Positions 36,654 to 45,516 of a DNA stretch of 64,000 nucleotides are shown in pieces. This stretch comes from Nocardiopsis sp. N85 (GTDB lineage Bacteria; Actinomycetota; Actinomycetes; Streptosporangiales; Streptosporangiaceae), in contig NZ_JARBUT010000001.1 in the NCBI RefSeq assembly GCF_028882275.1, positions 620,001-684,000 of the forward strand, given 5' to 3'. Each line of letters begins with the position of its first letter. Position 1 is the stretch's first letter. The position numbers and the translations under genes were made by a program. Under the pieces are notes generated by a model. That model was not told the DNA's origin. It worked only from the letters and a program-made list of their open reading frames with translations, and did no database searches.

Positions 36654-37191
36654 CTTCTCATCATGGCGTTCTGCACGGACATCCTTCCCCCCGTCCTTCA
36701 CTCTCCCGTGGTGCCGTCGGCGAGTTCGCGCAGGAGGTCCAGGTGTCCGTTGTGGCGGGCGGTCTCCTCGATCATGTGGACCAGGACCCAGCGCAGCGTC
36801 GTACGCCCCCGGGACCCCAGCACCTTGCGCGAGGAGGACCCGAGTTCCAGTTTCGCGGTGATCTCCCGGGACCTGGCGCACTGCGCCTCGTACTCCTCCA
36901 GCAGTGTCCCCAGGGGCATCTCGGACCCCAGCCGCCATTCGGCGTCGGGGTCCTCCTCGCCATAGGGGGCCGGGTCGGGCTGGCCGAGCATGGCCGACTC
37001 GAACCAGAACGCCTCCACCCATCGCAGATGACAGACGATCCCGCCCACCGTCATCAACGGCGACGTCGGCAGCGGCGCCGCCGCCGACAACGACGGCTCC
37101 AGCCCGGCGCATTTGGCGTGGACCGTGGCGCGGTGCCAGTCCAGCCACGAGGTGAGCATGGTGCGTTCGTCGGCGGCCATCGGAGGGTCGA
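36125..37191. repeat. Direct repeat blocks of a tandem gene duplication (offset 575 bp)
   Basis: Two blocks are identical between the paralogues: 36125-36226 matches 36700-36801 (102 bp) and 36532-36616 matches 37107-37191 (85 bp), both at an offset of exactly 575 bp. Sequence between the blocks is similar but clearly diverged. This pattern suggests duplication followed by gene conversion at the ends, or selection on these parts. Confidence 0.95.
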
Positions 37192-37237
37192 CACGGGCGG
37201 TGAGGGGAAGGCGCAGCGTGCTGTTGTTGTCGCTCAT
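36698..37237 (-). CDS. DinB/DUF664-type protein, copy B
   Basis: This 179-residue paralogue of the adjacent gene has the same DinB/DUF664 layout and metal-binding His pattern (HLRWVEAFWFES, HMIEETARHNGH). Its middle third is diverged from copy A while both ends are identical at DNA level. The ATG at 37237 has GGAG 9 nt upstream. The two genes are 44 bp apart on the same strand and divergent from a membrane-protein gene. Confidence 0.88.
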   Translation of the reverse strand: MSDNNSTLRLPLTARVDPPMAADERTMLTSWLDWHRATVHAKCAGLEPSLSAAAPLPTSPLMTVGGIVCHLRWVEAFWFESAMLGQPDPAPYGEEDPDAEWRLGSEMPLGTLLEEYEAQCARSREITAKLELGSSSRKVLGSRGRTTLRWVLVHMIEETARHNGHLDLLRELADGTTGE

Positions 37238-37318
37238 GCCGGTATTCTCCGTTCCGGTCATGTCGTCGGGCCACCGGTTTTCCATGGTGACGACACGATG
37301 GCGAGGAGAAGGCCGCAG

Positions 37319-37972
37319 ATGAACGACCAGAACAGGGCGAACGCACCGCGCGCGCCGCGCCCGGTGATCGTGGGCGCGTGCGTGTTCGGGGCACCGGCCT
37401 TGGCCGGGGTGTTCCTGGGCCTGCTCTGGTGGGTCGTGGCCCCCGACCGCGCCGAGGGCACCGTCCTGGGAGACGGCGGGGTCTTCACCGGCACCAGCGA
37501 GGCCCTGTTCGCGGGGGAGGGGACCTTCGTCATCATCACCGCGCTGGCCGGGCTCGTCTCCGGTTACGCCGCCTACATGGCACAGTTCCCCCTGGCCCGA
37601 CGCCGCCCTCGGGACCTGCGCCTGCTGTGCCTCGTCGCCGGTTTCCTCGGTTCGGTCGCCGGCACCCTGCTGACCTGGCGCGTCGGTGTGCTGCTGGACG
37701 CCCCCCTGCACGCCGCCCTGGAACGGGCTCAGCCCGGCGATCGGGTCACCATCGGTCTGGACCTGGCCGCGACCGCGTTCCTGGTCGCGTGGCCCTTCGT
37801 CTTCGTCCTCCAATACGCCCTGCTCGACGTGATCAGCATGCTCCGGCGGGACCTGCCGGGCGTGCCCGGGGCGCGGTCGACCGCCGCGCGCGACGACGAA
37901 CCCCTCGCACCCGCCCCGACGCCGACCGGCCCCTCGCCGCTGGGCGAGGGGCCGGATCCGTTGCCGCGCTGA
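37319..37972 (+). CDS. Integral membrane protein, DUF2567-like
   Basis: The 217-residue protein has four hydrophobic helices (about residues 14-40, 69-90, 101-123 and 146-170) and an acidic/Pro-rich C-terminal tail. The segment GGVFTGTSEALFAGEGTFVIITAL resembles the DUF2567 extracellular loop of actinobacterial membrane proteins; the function is unknown. ATG 37319 has GAGGAGAAGG upstream; an in-frame ATG at 37298 does not. It converges with the acyl-CoA synthetase gene 4 bp away. Confidence 0.8.
   Translation: MNDQNRANAPRAPRPVIVGACVFGAPALAGVFLGLLWWVVAPDRAEGTVLGDGGVFTGTSEALFAGEGTFVIITALAGLVSGYAAYMAQFPLARRRPRDLRLLCLVAGFLGSVAGTLLTWRVGVLLDAPLHAALERAQPGDRVTIGLDLAATAFLVAWPFVFVLQYALLDVISMLRRDLPGVPGARSTAARDDEPLAPAPTPTGPSPLGEGPDPLPR
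37926..37955. terminator. Perfect hairpin inside the 3' end of the DUF2567-like gene
   Basis: CCGGCCCCTCGCC (37926-37938) pairs with GGCGAGGGGCCGG (37943-37955) over a 4-nt loop, within the last codons of the gene. Because the convergent acyl-CoA synthetase gene ends 22 bp away, this coding hairpin probably acts as the shared terminator. Confidence 0.55.
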
Positions 37973-37976
37973 CGGG

Positions 37977-39842
37977 TCAGAGGGTCCGCACGCTGTCCTC
38001 GTACATGCCGTCGAGGATCTCCTGGTACTTGGCCTCCACCGCCCGACGCCGCATCTTCAGGCTCGGCGTGATCTCGCCGCCCTCCACGGTCAGGTCGTTG
38101 GGCAGGATCGCGAACTTCTTGATGGTCTCGTGCCGGGGCAGGGTCAGGTTGAGCTCGTCGATGGCCTCCTGGACCATCGCGCGCGCCTTCGGGTCCCCGG
38201 TCAACCCGGCGTAGTCGAGTTCGCCCAGTCCGTTCTCCTCGGCCCAGGTCGCGATGGCCTCGGGGTCCAGGGCGACCAGTGCCACGCAGTAGGCGCGGCG
38301 GTCGCCGTGCACCACCAGGTTGCTGACGTAGGGGCACAGCGCCTTGAACCGGCTCTCGATGCCCTGCGGCGCCACGTACTTACCGCCGGAGGTCTTGATG
38401 AGCTCCTTCTTGCGGTCGGTGATGCGCAGCTTGCCGTCCTCCAGGACGCCGATGTCGCCGGTGGCGAACCAGCCGTCCTCGTTCAGGACCTCCTCGGTGG
38501 CGCCCGACATGTTGTGGTAGCCGCGCATGACGCCGCCGCCGCGCAGCAGGATCTCCCCGTCCTCGGCGATCTTCACCTCGGTGCCGGGCATCGGCAGGCC
38601 CACGGTGCCGAACCGGATGTCACCGGGACGGTTGAGGAACGAGCCGGCGCTGGTCTCGGTGAGCCCGTAACCCTCCAGGATGATGATCCCGGCTCCGTGG
38701 AAGAACCGGCCGATCTCGGGGGCCAGCGGGGCGCTGCCGGAGATGAAGAACTTCAGCCGGTCGCCGAAGCGGGCGCGCAGCTTGGAGAAGACCAGCCGGT
38801 CGGCCACCTTGTGCTGGAGGGCCAGCGCCCCGGTGGGCTCCTTGCCCTCCTCCTTGAGCCGGGCCACCTTGTCGCCGACGCCCACGGCCCACGTGAAGAT
38901 GCGGTACTTGGCGCCACCGGCTTCCTTGGCCTGCATGACGACGCGGTTGTAGACCTTCTCGAAGATGCGTGGCGCGGCCGCCATGAAGGTGGGACGCACG
39001 ATGGCGAGGTTGTCGACGATCTTGTCGACCCGCCCGTCCACGGCGGTGAGGAAGCCCACCCGCAGCTGGCTGACCTGCATGAGTTTGCCGAACACGTGGG
39101 ACAGGGGCAACCACAGGTACTGGACGTCCTGGGGGGTGAGCAGTTCCCAGCCCTGACCGCGCAGTTCCTCGTCCAGGTCCGACAGGGCCTGGGCCTCGTA
39201 GAGCCAGTTGGCGTGGTCCAGCCGTACGCCCTTGGGGCGTCCGGTGCTACCGGAGGTGTAGATGAGGGTGGCGAGGTGTCCGGATTCCACCGCTCCGACG
39301 AGTTCGCCGAACAGGTCGGGCCTCTCCTCGTGCGCCTTCGCGCCCAGCGCGCTCAGCTCGTCGAGGGTGATGACCCAGCCGTCCTCACCGCCTTCGCCGT
39401 CGAAGACCACGACCTTGGACACGCCGGGGATCTGCGCCCGCTGGTCGACGAGCTTGGTCACCTGTTCGGCGTTCTCGGCGAAGACCACCATGCTGCCGGA
39501 GTCGGCGATGATGTAGGCCGCGTCGGGGGCGGTGGACGAGGGGTAGATGGTCGTGGACGCACCGCCGGCGCACAGGATCGCCAGGTCGGCCAGGATCCAT
39601 TCGATCCTGGTGCCGGCGGCGATCGCGCAGCGGGCCTGCGAGGTGACCCCCAGGGAGTGCAGGCCCAGTGCGAGGTCGCGCACCCGGTCGCGGGTCTGGG
39701 ACCAGGTCAGGGTCTCCCAGGTCTCGGGAGCGCCGGTCGTGTCGGGGACGGGGTAGGTGAACGCCGTCGCGTCGCCGCTCTCGGCGACACGGGAGACGAA
39801 CATGTCCGGAACAGACGAGAAGGGGGATGCAGTGTTACCCAT
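37977..39842 (-). CDS. Long-chain acyl-CoA synthetase (AMP-binding, FadD15-like)
   Basis: The 621-residue adenylate-forming enzyme activates fatty acids to acyl-CoA. The P-loop YTSGSTGRPKG (about residues 195-205), the GYGLTET motif, ATGDIG and the C-terminal KKELIKTSGGKYVAP hinge region are all present. A central lid segment PLSHVFGKLMQ is typical of the long-chain bacterial group also annotated as FadD15. ATG 39842 is used. It is downstream of the YbaK gene on the same strand, 98 bp apart. Confidence 0.95.
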   Translation of the reverse strand: MGNTASPFSSVPDMFVSRVAESGDATAFTYPVPDTTGAPETWETLTWSQTRDRVRDLALGLHSLGVTSQARCAIAAGTRIEWILADLAILCAGGASTTIYPSSTAPDAAYIIADSGSMVVFAENAEQVTKLVDQRAQIPGVSKVVVFDGEGGEDGWVITLDELSALGAKAHEERPDLFGELVGAVESGHLATLIYTSGSTGRPKGVRLDHANWLYEAQALSDLDEELRGQGWELLTPQDVQYLWLPLSHVFGKLMQVSQLRVGFLTAVDGRVDKIVDNLAIVRPTFMAAAPRIFEKVYNRVVMQAKEAGGAKYRIFTWAVGVGDKVARLKEEGKEPTGALALQHKVADRLVFSKLRARFGDRLKFFISGSAPLAPEIGRFFHGAGIIILEGYGLTETSAGSFLNRPGDIRFGTVGLPMPGTEVKIAEDGEILLRGGGVMRGYHNMSGATEEVLNEDGWFATGDIGVLEDGKLRITDRKKELIKTSGGKYVAPQGIESRFKALCPYVSNLVVHGDRRAYCVALVALDPEAIATWAEENGLGELDYAGLTGDPKARAMVQEAIDELNLTLPRHETIKKFAILPNDLTVEGGEITPSLKMRRRAVEAKYQEILDGMYEDSVRTL

Positions 39843-39940
39843 GTCACAAAGCTACCTTCGGGTAGTGGGGGCGGCAACAGCCGATGTCCGCTTGTGGCCG
39901 GGTACCCCCGCATCCTTCCCGCGATCCAGGCGGGAAAAGC

Positions 39941-40423
39941 TCAGTCCGCGCCGATGGGAGCGGTGACCGCCTCGGTGAGCGAGATGAGGTCGCCGGGGGT
40001 CAGTTCCATCTGCAACCCGCGCCGTCCGGCCGACACGTACACCGTCGGCAGGTCCCTCACCGACGCGTCGATGACCGTCCGCAGTCGTTTGCGCTGACCG
40101 AGCGGGCTGATACCGCCCCGCACATACCCGGTCGCCTTCTCCGCCCTGGCCGGATCGGCCATCACGGCCTTCTTTCCGCCCACGGCGGCGGCCAGCGCCT
40201 TGAGGTCCAGTGTGGTGCTCACCGGTACCACCCCGACGATGAGGGTTCCGTCCACCTCGGCCACCAGTGTCTTGAACACCCGTTCGTGGGGCACCCCCAG
40301 CGCGTCGGCGGCGTCGGTCCCGTAGGAACGGCCTTCCCCGCCCTCCACCTCGTACGGGTGCAGGGTATAGGTGGTCTTCGTCCTTCCGGCCGCCACGGTC
40401 GCGGGCGTGGCCTTTCCGCTCAT
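39941..40423 (-). CDS. Cys-tRNA(Pro)/Cys-tRNA(Cys) deacylase, YbaK/EbsC family
   Basis: The 160-residue YbaK-type protein removes cysteine or other wrong amino acids from tRNA-Pro. The family features FKTLV, GVVPVSTTLDLK, KAVMADP and GYVRGGISPLG are present. ATG 40423 has GGGGGA 5 nt upstream. The genomic link to a LON-domain protein and ferritin upstream on the same strand looks incidental. Confidence 0.92.
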   Translation of the reverse strand: MSGKATPATVAAGRTKTTYTLHPYEVEGGEGRSYGTDAADALGVPHERVFKTLVAEVDGTLIVGVVPVSTTLDLKALAAAVGGKKAVMADPARAEKATGYVRGGISPLGQRKRLRTVIDASVRDLPTVYVSAGRRGLQMELTPGDLISLTEAVTAPIGAD

Positions 40424-40541
40424 GGGCTCCCCCGGTCCCTCTTCGCAGGCGTACGTCCGGTCGGCCCCGGACACCTGCTCTGTAGGGCAGGCTAACGAAC
40501 TTCGTGCGGTTCGCGGCCCGACGGACCAGGGTCGAAGGTCC

Positions 40542-41315
40542 TCAGTTGAAGGAGACCCCGTTGTTGAGGAAGGGGCCGGCGGGCAGGGTGTTGAGGGTCG
40601 GCGTGTGCACGATGCGGTTCTCACGGCGCAGGAACCGGGCCAGCACCGCCAACCGGGTCGCCGCGTCCTCGGCCTCCAACAGGCGCTGCTTCTCGGACTG
40701 GTCGAGCACGACCGTCTCGGACAGGGCGTAGGACAGCGGGATCGGCTCCTTGGGCATCTCCGAGAACGCCCCCGTGCTCAACCCCGCCGCGGACAACCGT
40801 TCCCGGTAGATCTCGAACAGCGTTCGCGCCCGTTCGGCGTGCTCCTCGGCGTCCGGACCCGCAGCCTCGGGCAGGAACGCCACCGAGGCGGTGGGATAGA
40901 CGTCGGGGGAGGAGGCGTCGACCTCCGTCAGGTCCTCGATGGAGAACCGGGTGCCGCCCTCGATCACCAGGTCGTAGCGGCCGTCGTCGTAGGTGCGCAC
41001 GTTGCGGACCAGCGCGGTGCAGCCGACGCCGCTCACCCGCGGCAACCGGACGTCGCCCCCCAGCGTGGGCGCCCCCACCGTGCTCTCGGCGCTCTGCGCC
41101 GACGAGGTGCCCGCCACCTCGTGTCCCAGCTCGATCCACACCACCCCGAAACGCCGGGGCGAGCGATCGCGCACGGCGGGCTCGCCCCGGGTGAGGGTGG
41201 GGCCGAGCAGTTCGGCCACCAACCGGCGGTAACGCGGTTCGAAGACGTGCAGGGGGACGTTCACACCGGGGAACAGAACGGTGTTCAACGGAAAGATCGG
41301 CAGAGCCTGGACCAT
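40542..41315 (-). CDS. LON substrate-binding-domain protein
   Basis: The 257-residue protein consists of the LON N-terminal (PUA-like) domain: LPIFPLNTVLFPGVNVPLHVFEPRYR at the start and a GGTRFSIEDL strand in the middle, followed by a helical C-terminal part. No AAA+ ATPase or protease domain is attached, so it cannot act as a Lon protease; stand-alone members are of unknown function. ATG 41315 is used. Confidence 0.9.
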   Translation of the reverse strand: MVQALPIFPLNTVLFPGVNVPLHVFEPRYRRLVAELLGPTLTRGEPAVRDRSPRRFGVVWIELGHEVAGTSSAQSAESTVGAPTLGGDVRLPRVSGVGCTALVRNVRTYDDGRYDLVIEGGTRFSIEDLTEVDASSPDVYPTASVAFLPEAAGPDAEEHAERARTLFEIYRERLSAAGLSTGAFSEMPKEPIPLSYALSETVVLDQSEKQRLLEAEDAATRLAVLARFLRRENRIVHTPTLNTLPAGPFLNNGVSFN

Positions 41316-41409
41316 GGCCCCAGTATGCCTTTCGTCACGGCGGCCGAGGCCCGGACACCCGGAGGGGCGCCCGGCTCCCACCGGGCGCCCCTGGAGCGTC
41401 GAACCAGAC

Positions 41410-41970
41410 TCAGGAAACGGAGGGACCCGCCGTGGTCGGCGCGTCCTGGCTGCCCTTGTCCTCGCTGGGCATGTCACGCGCCACGAAGTTCTCCACGTCG
41501 AACAGGTTCCCGTAGGAACGGTCCATCACGTTCAACAGGGTGGACATCTTGGCGATCTCCTCCACCTGCTCCTGAATGAACCACTGGAGGAACTGCTCGC
41601 CGGTGTAGTCGTCCTCGTCGCGGGAGACCTTGGCCAGCCGCTGGAACTGGTCGGACACCTCGCGCTCCTGACGCAGGGCCAGGGCGACCAGGTCGCGCGG
41701 AGCGGCGAACTCGGTCTCGATCTCGTCCACGCCCGGGAACGCGAAATCGATGTCCCGGTCGATGAGGTAGCGCACCAGCATCATGGCGTGGTCGCGCTCC
41801 TCCAGCGACTGTTCGTAGAACACCCGCGCCAACTGGGGAAGGTCCTGGGTGTCGAACCAGGCGGCGATGGCCACGTACTGGTGGGAGGCCGTCAGCTCAT
41901 GCCGCACCTGGTCGACGAGGAGTCGGTGGAACTTGGAAAGGCCGCTATCGCTGCTCTTGTTCGAAGTCAT
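41410..41970 (-). CDS. Ferritin (BfrB-type iron storage protein)
   Basis: The 186-residue protein is a four-helix ferritin with ferroxidase ligands in VRHELTASHQYVAIAAWF, EQSLEERDHAMMLV and QWFIQEQVEEIAKM, and lacks the haem-binding Met typical of bacterioferritin. It stores iron in 24-mer shells. ATG 41970 sits 6 nt after TATTAT (41982-41977, - strand), so the mRNA is probably leaderless. Two iron-box-like sites lie 60-103 bp upstream. In mycobacteria, IdeR activates bfrB through tandem boxes, and the same logic may hold here. Confidence 0.94.
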   Translation of the reverse strand: MTSNKSSDSGLSKFHRLLVDQVRHELTASHQYVAIAAWFDTQDLPQLARVFYEQSLEERDHAMMLVRYLIDRDIDFAFPGVDEIETEFAAPRDLVALALRQEREVSDQFQRLAKVSRDEDDYTGEQFLQWFIQEQVEEIAKMSTLLNVMDRSYGNLFDVENFVARDMPSEDKGSQDAPTTAGPSVS

Positions 41971-41976
41971 GCATCC

Positions 41977-42073
41977 ATAATAACGCATGAAAAGACATTG
42001 AAGGAAATCAAGAAACGCCTTGAAATTTGTTAGGCAAGCCTTTCTGAATCTTTTTTAGGTTAGGTATGCCAAA
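41977..42073 (-). promoter_or_regulatory. Ferritin promoter with two IdeR/DtxR-like iron boxes
   Basis: Two 19-bp sites resemble the DtxR/IdeR consensus: 42030-42048 (begins TTAGGCAAGCCT, about 13 of 19 matches) and 42055-42073 (begins TTAGGTTAGG, about 14 of 19). The -10 TATTAT is at 41982-41977. The whole gap 41971-42100 is AT-rich against a GC-rich background. The boxes lie far enough upstream of the start to fit activation rather than blocking of RNA polymerase. Confidence 0.65.
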
Positions 42074-42217
42074 GTAAGGAGGAACTTATTTCGAGTGTTC
42101 GTGCGCACTGGTGGCGAATGCCGGAAAGGCGGCCTCTCGCACCTTCGGTTCCGATGTGGCGTCCATCATTCGGACGCCCGAGCCCACCCGTCGGGCGTCG
42201 CCCCCTAGACTGGGGTC

Positions 42218-43519
42218 GTGATCAGTCGAATCGACCTCCGAGGCAGCCAGGACGACCCCCGCGACGCACTCCCGCGCGCGGCGATGGACGTGGCGGACGC
42301 CGCCGAGCGCGTGCGCCCCCTCTGCGAGGACGTTCGCCATCGCGGTGTCGAGGCGCTGATCGAGATCACCGAGCGCTTCGACGGGGTCCGCCTCACCGAC
42401 ATCCGTGTCCCCAAGGACACCATCGACGCCGCCCTGACCGACCTCGACCCGGCCGTGCGCGCCGCGCTGGAGGAGTCCATCCGCCGCGCCCGCAAGGTCC
42501 ACCGGGACCAGCGCCGCACCGACCACACCACCGACGTCGTGCCCGGCGGCACCGTCACCGAACGCTGGATCCCCGTCGACCGCGTCGGCCTCTACGTGCC
42601 CGGCGGCCGCGCCGTCTACCCCTCCAGCGTCGTCATGAACGTCGTCCCCGCCCAAGAGGCCGGGGTCCGCTCCCTGGCGGTCACCTCACCGCCCCAGAAG
42701 GAGTTCGGCGGACTGCCGCACCCGACGATCCTCGCCGCCTGCGCCCTGCTCGGCGTCGACGAGGTCTACGCCGTCGGCGGAGCCCAGGCCGTCGCCATGT
42801 TCGCCTACGGCGCCGGCGACTGCGCCCGCGTCGACATGGTCACCGGGCCGGGCAACATCTGGGTCGCCGCCGCCAAACGCCTCCTCAAGGGCGTCATCGG
42901 CATCGACGCCGAGGCCGGTCCCACCGAGATCGCGGTCCTCGCCGACGCCACCGCCGACCCCGACCACGTCGCCGCCGACCTCATCAGCCAGGCCGAGCAC
43001 GACGTGGTGGCGGCCTCCGTCCTGGTCACCCCGGACGAGGCCCTGGCCGACGCCGTCATCGAACGCCTGCGCGTCCGCGCCGCCGCCACCCGGCACGCCG
43101 ACCGCGTTCGCGAGGCCCTGTCCGGACCCCAGTCCGGCGTCGTCCTGGTCGACGACCTCGACCACGGCCTCGACGTCGTCAACGCCTACGCCGCCGAACA
43201 CCTGGAGGTCATGACCGCCGACGCCGCCGCCGTCGCCGCTCGCGTGCGCAACGCCGGGGCGATCTTCGTCGGCGCCTTCTCCCCGGTCTCCCTCGGCGAC
43301 TACGCCGCGGGATCCAACCACGTGCTGCCCACCGGCGGCTGCGCCTGCCACAGCGGCGGCCTCAGCGTGCAGACCTTCCTGCGCGGGGTGCACGTCGTCA
43401 CCTACGACCGCGACGCGCTGGCCGATGTCGCCCATCACGTCATCACCCTGGCCGAGGCCGAGGACCTGCCCGCCCACGGCGAGGCCGTCGCCGCGCGGTT
43501 CACCCCGCCCACGGCCTGA
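42218..43519 (+). CDS. hisD: Histidinol dehydrogenase HisD
   Basis: HisD carries out the last two oxidations of histidine synthesis with zinc and NAD. The 433-residue protein has [33 protein letters not shown] and NHVLPTGG(C), including the zinc-binding Gln/His and the C-terminal His region. The GTG at 42218 follows TAGACT (42206-42211) by 6 nt with no ribosome site, so it is probably a leaderless start and the first gene of the his operon. Confidence 0.96.
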   Translation: MISRIDLRGSQDDPRDALPRAAMDVADAAERVRPLCEDVRHRGVEALIEITERFDGVRLTDIRVPKDTIDAALTDLDPAVRAALEESIRRARKVHRDQRRTDHTTDVVPGGTVTERWIPVDRVGLYVPGGRAVYPSSVVMNVVPAQEAGVRSLAVTSPPQKEFGGLPHPTILAACALLGVDEVYAVGGAQAVAMFAYGAGDCARVDMVTGPGNIWVAAAKRLLKGVIGIDAEAGPTEIAVLADATADPDHVAADLISQAEHDVVAASVLVTPDEALADAVIERLRVRAAATRHADRVREALSGPQSGVVLVDDLDHGLDVVNAYAAEHLEVMTADAAAVAARVRNAGAIFVGAFSPVSLGDYAAGSNHVLPTGGCACHSGGLSVQTFLRGVHVVTYDRDALADVAHHVITLAEAEDLPAHGEAVAARFTPPTA

Positions 43520-43613
43520 ACCGCGACGAAACCGGACGGTGGCCGGCGCCCCGGGCCCGCGCGCCCGTGCGGCCCCACCGGGGTCCCGTGCGCCCCACCG
43601 ACCACGACCGACC

Positions 43614-44711
43614 ATGAGCGTGACACCCGTGAGCTTCACTCTGAACGACCTGCCACTCCGCGACGACCTGCGCGGCCGCTCGCCCTACGGGGCACCGCAG
43701 CTCGACGTCCCGGTGGTCCTCAACACCAACGAGAACCCGCACCCGCCGTCGAAGCGCCTGGCCCGCGCCCTGGCCGACGCCGTCGCCGAGACCGCGCTGG
43801 GCCTCAACCGCTACCCGGACCGCGACGCCGTCCGCCTGCGGCGGGGACTCGCCGACTACCTCGGCCACGACCTCGGCACCGCCAACGTGTGGGCGGCCAA
43901 CGGCTCCAACGAGATCCTCCAGCAGATCCTCCAGGCCTTCGGCGGGCCCGGCCGGGTCGCCATGGGTTTCGAGCCGTCCTACTCGATGCACCCCATCATC
44001 TCCCGCGGCACCGGCACCGGCTGGGTGTCGGTGCCCCGTGACGCGGACTTCCGCGTCGACGTCGACGCCGCCCTGGCCGCCATCGCCGAGCACGCGCCCA
44101 GCGTCGTCTTCCTGACCTCGCCCAACAACCCCACCGGCACCGCGCTGGACATCGCCGACATCGAGCGCGTCACCGCCGCCGCGCCCGGCGTCGTCGTCGT
44201 CGACGAGGCCTACGCCGAGTTCCGCCGCGAGGGCACCCCCAGCGCCCTGGCCCTGCTCGCGGACCACCCGCGCCTCATCGTCTCGCGCACCATGTCCAAG
44301 GCGTTCGCGCTGGCCGGGGCCCGCCTGGGCTACCTGGCCGCGCACTCGGCCGTCGTCGACGCCCTCCAGCTCGTCCGCCTGCCCTACCACCTGTCGGCCG
44401 TCACCCAGACCGTCGCCCTGGTCGCCCTGGACCACGCCGACGAGCTCCTCGGCGCCGTCGACGACCTGCGCGCCGAACGCGACGCCCTGGTGGAGTGGCT
44501 GCGCGCCCGCGGTTTCGCCGTCGCCGACTCCGACGCCAACTTCGTCCTGTTCGGCGCGTTCGAGGACCGCACCGAGGTCTGGAAGGCCATGCTCGACCGG
44601 CAGGTCCTCATCCGCGAGGTCGGCCCGCCCGGCTGGCTGCGCGTCACCGTCGGCACCCCGTCGGAGATGGCCGCGTTCCGCGACGCGCTGCTCGCCGTCA
44701 CCGGCCGCTGA
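43614..44711 (+). CDS. hisC: Histidinol-phosphate aminotransferase HisC
   Basis: The 365-residue PLP enzyme converts imidazole-acetol phosphate and Glu to histidinol phosphate. The PLP lysine is Lys229 in [10 protein letters not shown], with [24 protein letters not shown] and VVDEAY as family markers. ATG 43614 is used; a GTG at 43620 is possible. The hisD-hisC gap of 94 bp is the longest inside the operon. Confidence 0.95.
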   Translation: MSVTPVSFTLNDLPLRDDLRGRSPYGAPQLDVPVVLNTNENPHPPSKRLARALADAVAETALGLNRYPDRDAVRLRRGLADYLGHDLGTANVWAANGSNEILQQILQAFGGPGRVAMGFEPSYSMHPIISRGTGTGWVSVPRDADFRVDVDAALAAIAEHAPSVVFLTSPNNPTGTALDIADIERVTAAAPGVVVVDEAYAEFRREGTPSALALLADHPRLIVSRTMSKAFALAGARLGYLAAHSAVVDALQLVRLPYHLSAVTQTVALVALDHADELLGAVDDLRAERDALVEWLRARGFAVADSDANFVLFGAFEDRTEVWKAMLDRQVLIREVGPPGWLRVTVGTPSEMAAFRDALLAVTGR

Positions 44712-44750
44712 ACCGGCCCGGACCCCGTTTTCCCACAGGAGGAACCCACC

Positions 44751-45344
44751 ATGAGCCGTATCGGACGCGTCGAGCGCGCCACCAAGGAGACCAAGGTCCT
44801 GGTCGAGATCGACCTCGACGGCACCGGCGTCGCCGACGTCTCCACGGGCGTCGGCTTCTTCGACCACATGCTCGACCAGCTCGCCAAGCACGGTCTGTTC
44901 GATCTGACCGTGCGCACCGAGGGCGACCTGCACATCGACTCCCACCACACCATGGAGGACACCGCCCTGGCCCTGGGCGCCGCCTTCCGCGAGGCCCTGG
45001 GCGACAAGACCGGCATCCGCCGCTTCGCCGACGCCAAGGTGCCCCTGGACGAGGCGCTCGCCGAGGTGACCGTCGACGTCTCCGGCCGCCCCTACCTGGT
45101 GCACGGCGAACCCGAGGGCATGGCCCCGATGATCGGCGGCGACTACGACACCACCATGACCCGCCACATCCTGGAGTCGTTCGTCGCCCAGGCCCGGGTC
45201 GCCCTGCACGTCCACGTCCCCTACGGCCGCAACGCCCACCACATCGTCGAGTGCCAGTTCAAGGCGCTGGCGCGGGCGCTGCGCTTCGCCACGGAGAAGG
45301 ACCCCCGCGTCACCGGGGTCCCCTCCACCAAGGGCGCCCTGTAG
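44751..45344 (+). CDS. hisB: Imidazoleglycerol-phosphate dehydratase HisB
   Basis: The 197-residue manganese enzyme dehydrates IGP to imidazole-acetol phosphate. The metal-binding repeats GFFDHMLDQLAKHG and DSHHTMEDTALALG, and the later RHILESF and NAHHIVECQFKALAR, are complete. It lacks the phosphatase domain of enteric HisB, as usual in actinobacteria. ATG 44751 has AGGAGG about 6 nt upstream. Confidence 0.97.
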   Translation: MSRIGRVERATKETKVLVEIDLDGTGVADVSTGVGFFDHMLDQLAKHGLFDLTVRTEGDLHIDSHHTMEDTALALGAAFREALGDKTGIRRFADAKVPLDEALAEVTVDVSGRPYLVHGEPEGMAPMIGGDYDTTMTRHILESFVAQARVALHVHVPYGRNAHHIVECQFKALARALRFATEKDPRVTGVPSTKGAL

Positions 45345-45503
45345 ATGGACGATCTGTGGGGACTGGCCCTGATCGTGCTGGGCGGCTTCCTCGGCGGAGG
45401 CGCCTACGCGCTGTGGAAGGTCAACAAGCCCATCGCCGTCGCCCTGGCCGGGTGCACGGTGCTCGCCGTGGTCTCGGGCGCGCTGCGCCTGGGCTACTTC
45501 TAA
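45345..45503 (+). CDS. Small membrane protein within the his operon
   Basis: A 52-residue ORF starts directly after the hisB stop (no gap) and ends 13 bp before hisH. It has two hydrophobic stretches, [20 protein letters not shown] and [17 protein letters not shown], split by a KVNKP turn. The tight fit and coding-like codon use make it real; I recall small ORFs at this site in other actinomycete his operons, but the function is unknown. Translation probably depends on coupling with hisB. Confidence 0.75.
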   Translation: MDDLWGLALIVLGGFLGGGAYALWKVNKPIAVALAGCTVLAVVSGALRLGYF

Positions 45504-45516
45504 GGGGAGGAACCCC

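Noticed and set aside
41410-41970. Ferritin as a bacterioferritin (haem-containing) protein
   Set aside because: The haem-ligand Met expected near the dimer interface in Bfr is not evident, and the length and acidic C-terminal tail fit the non-haem BfrB/Ftn group.
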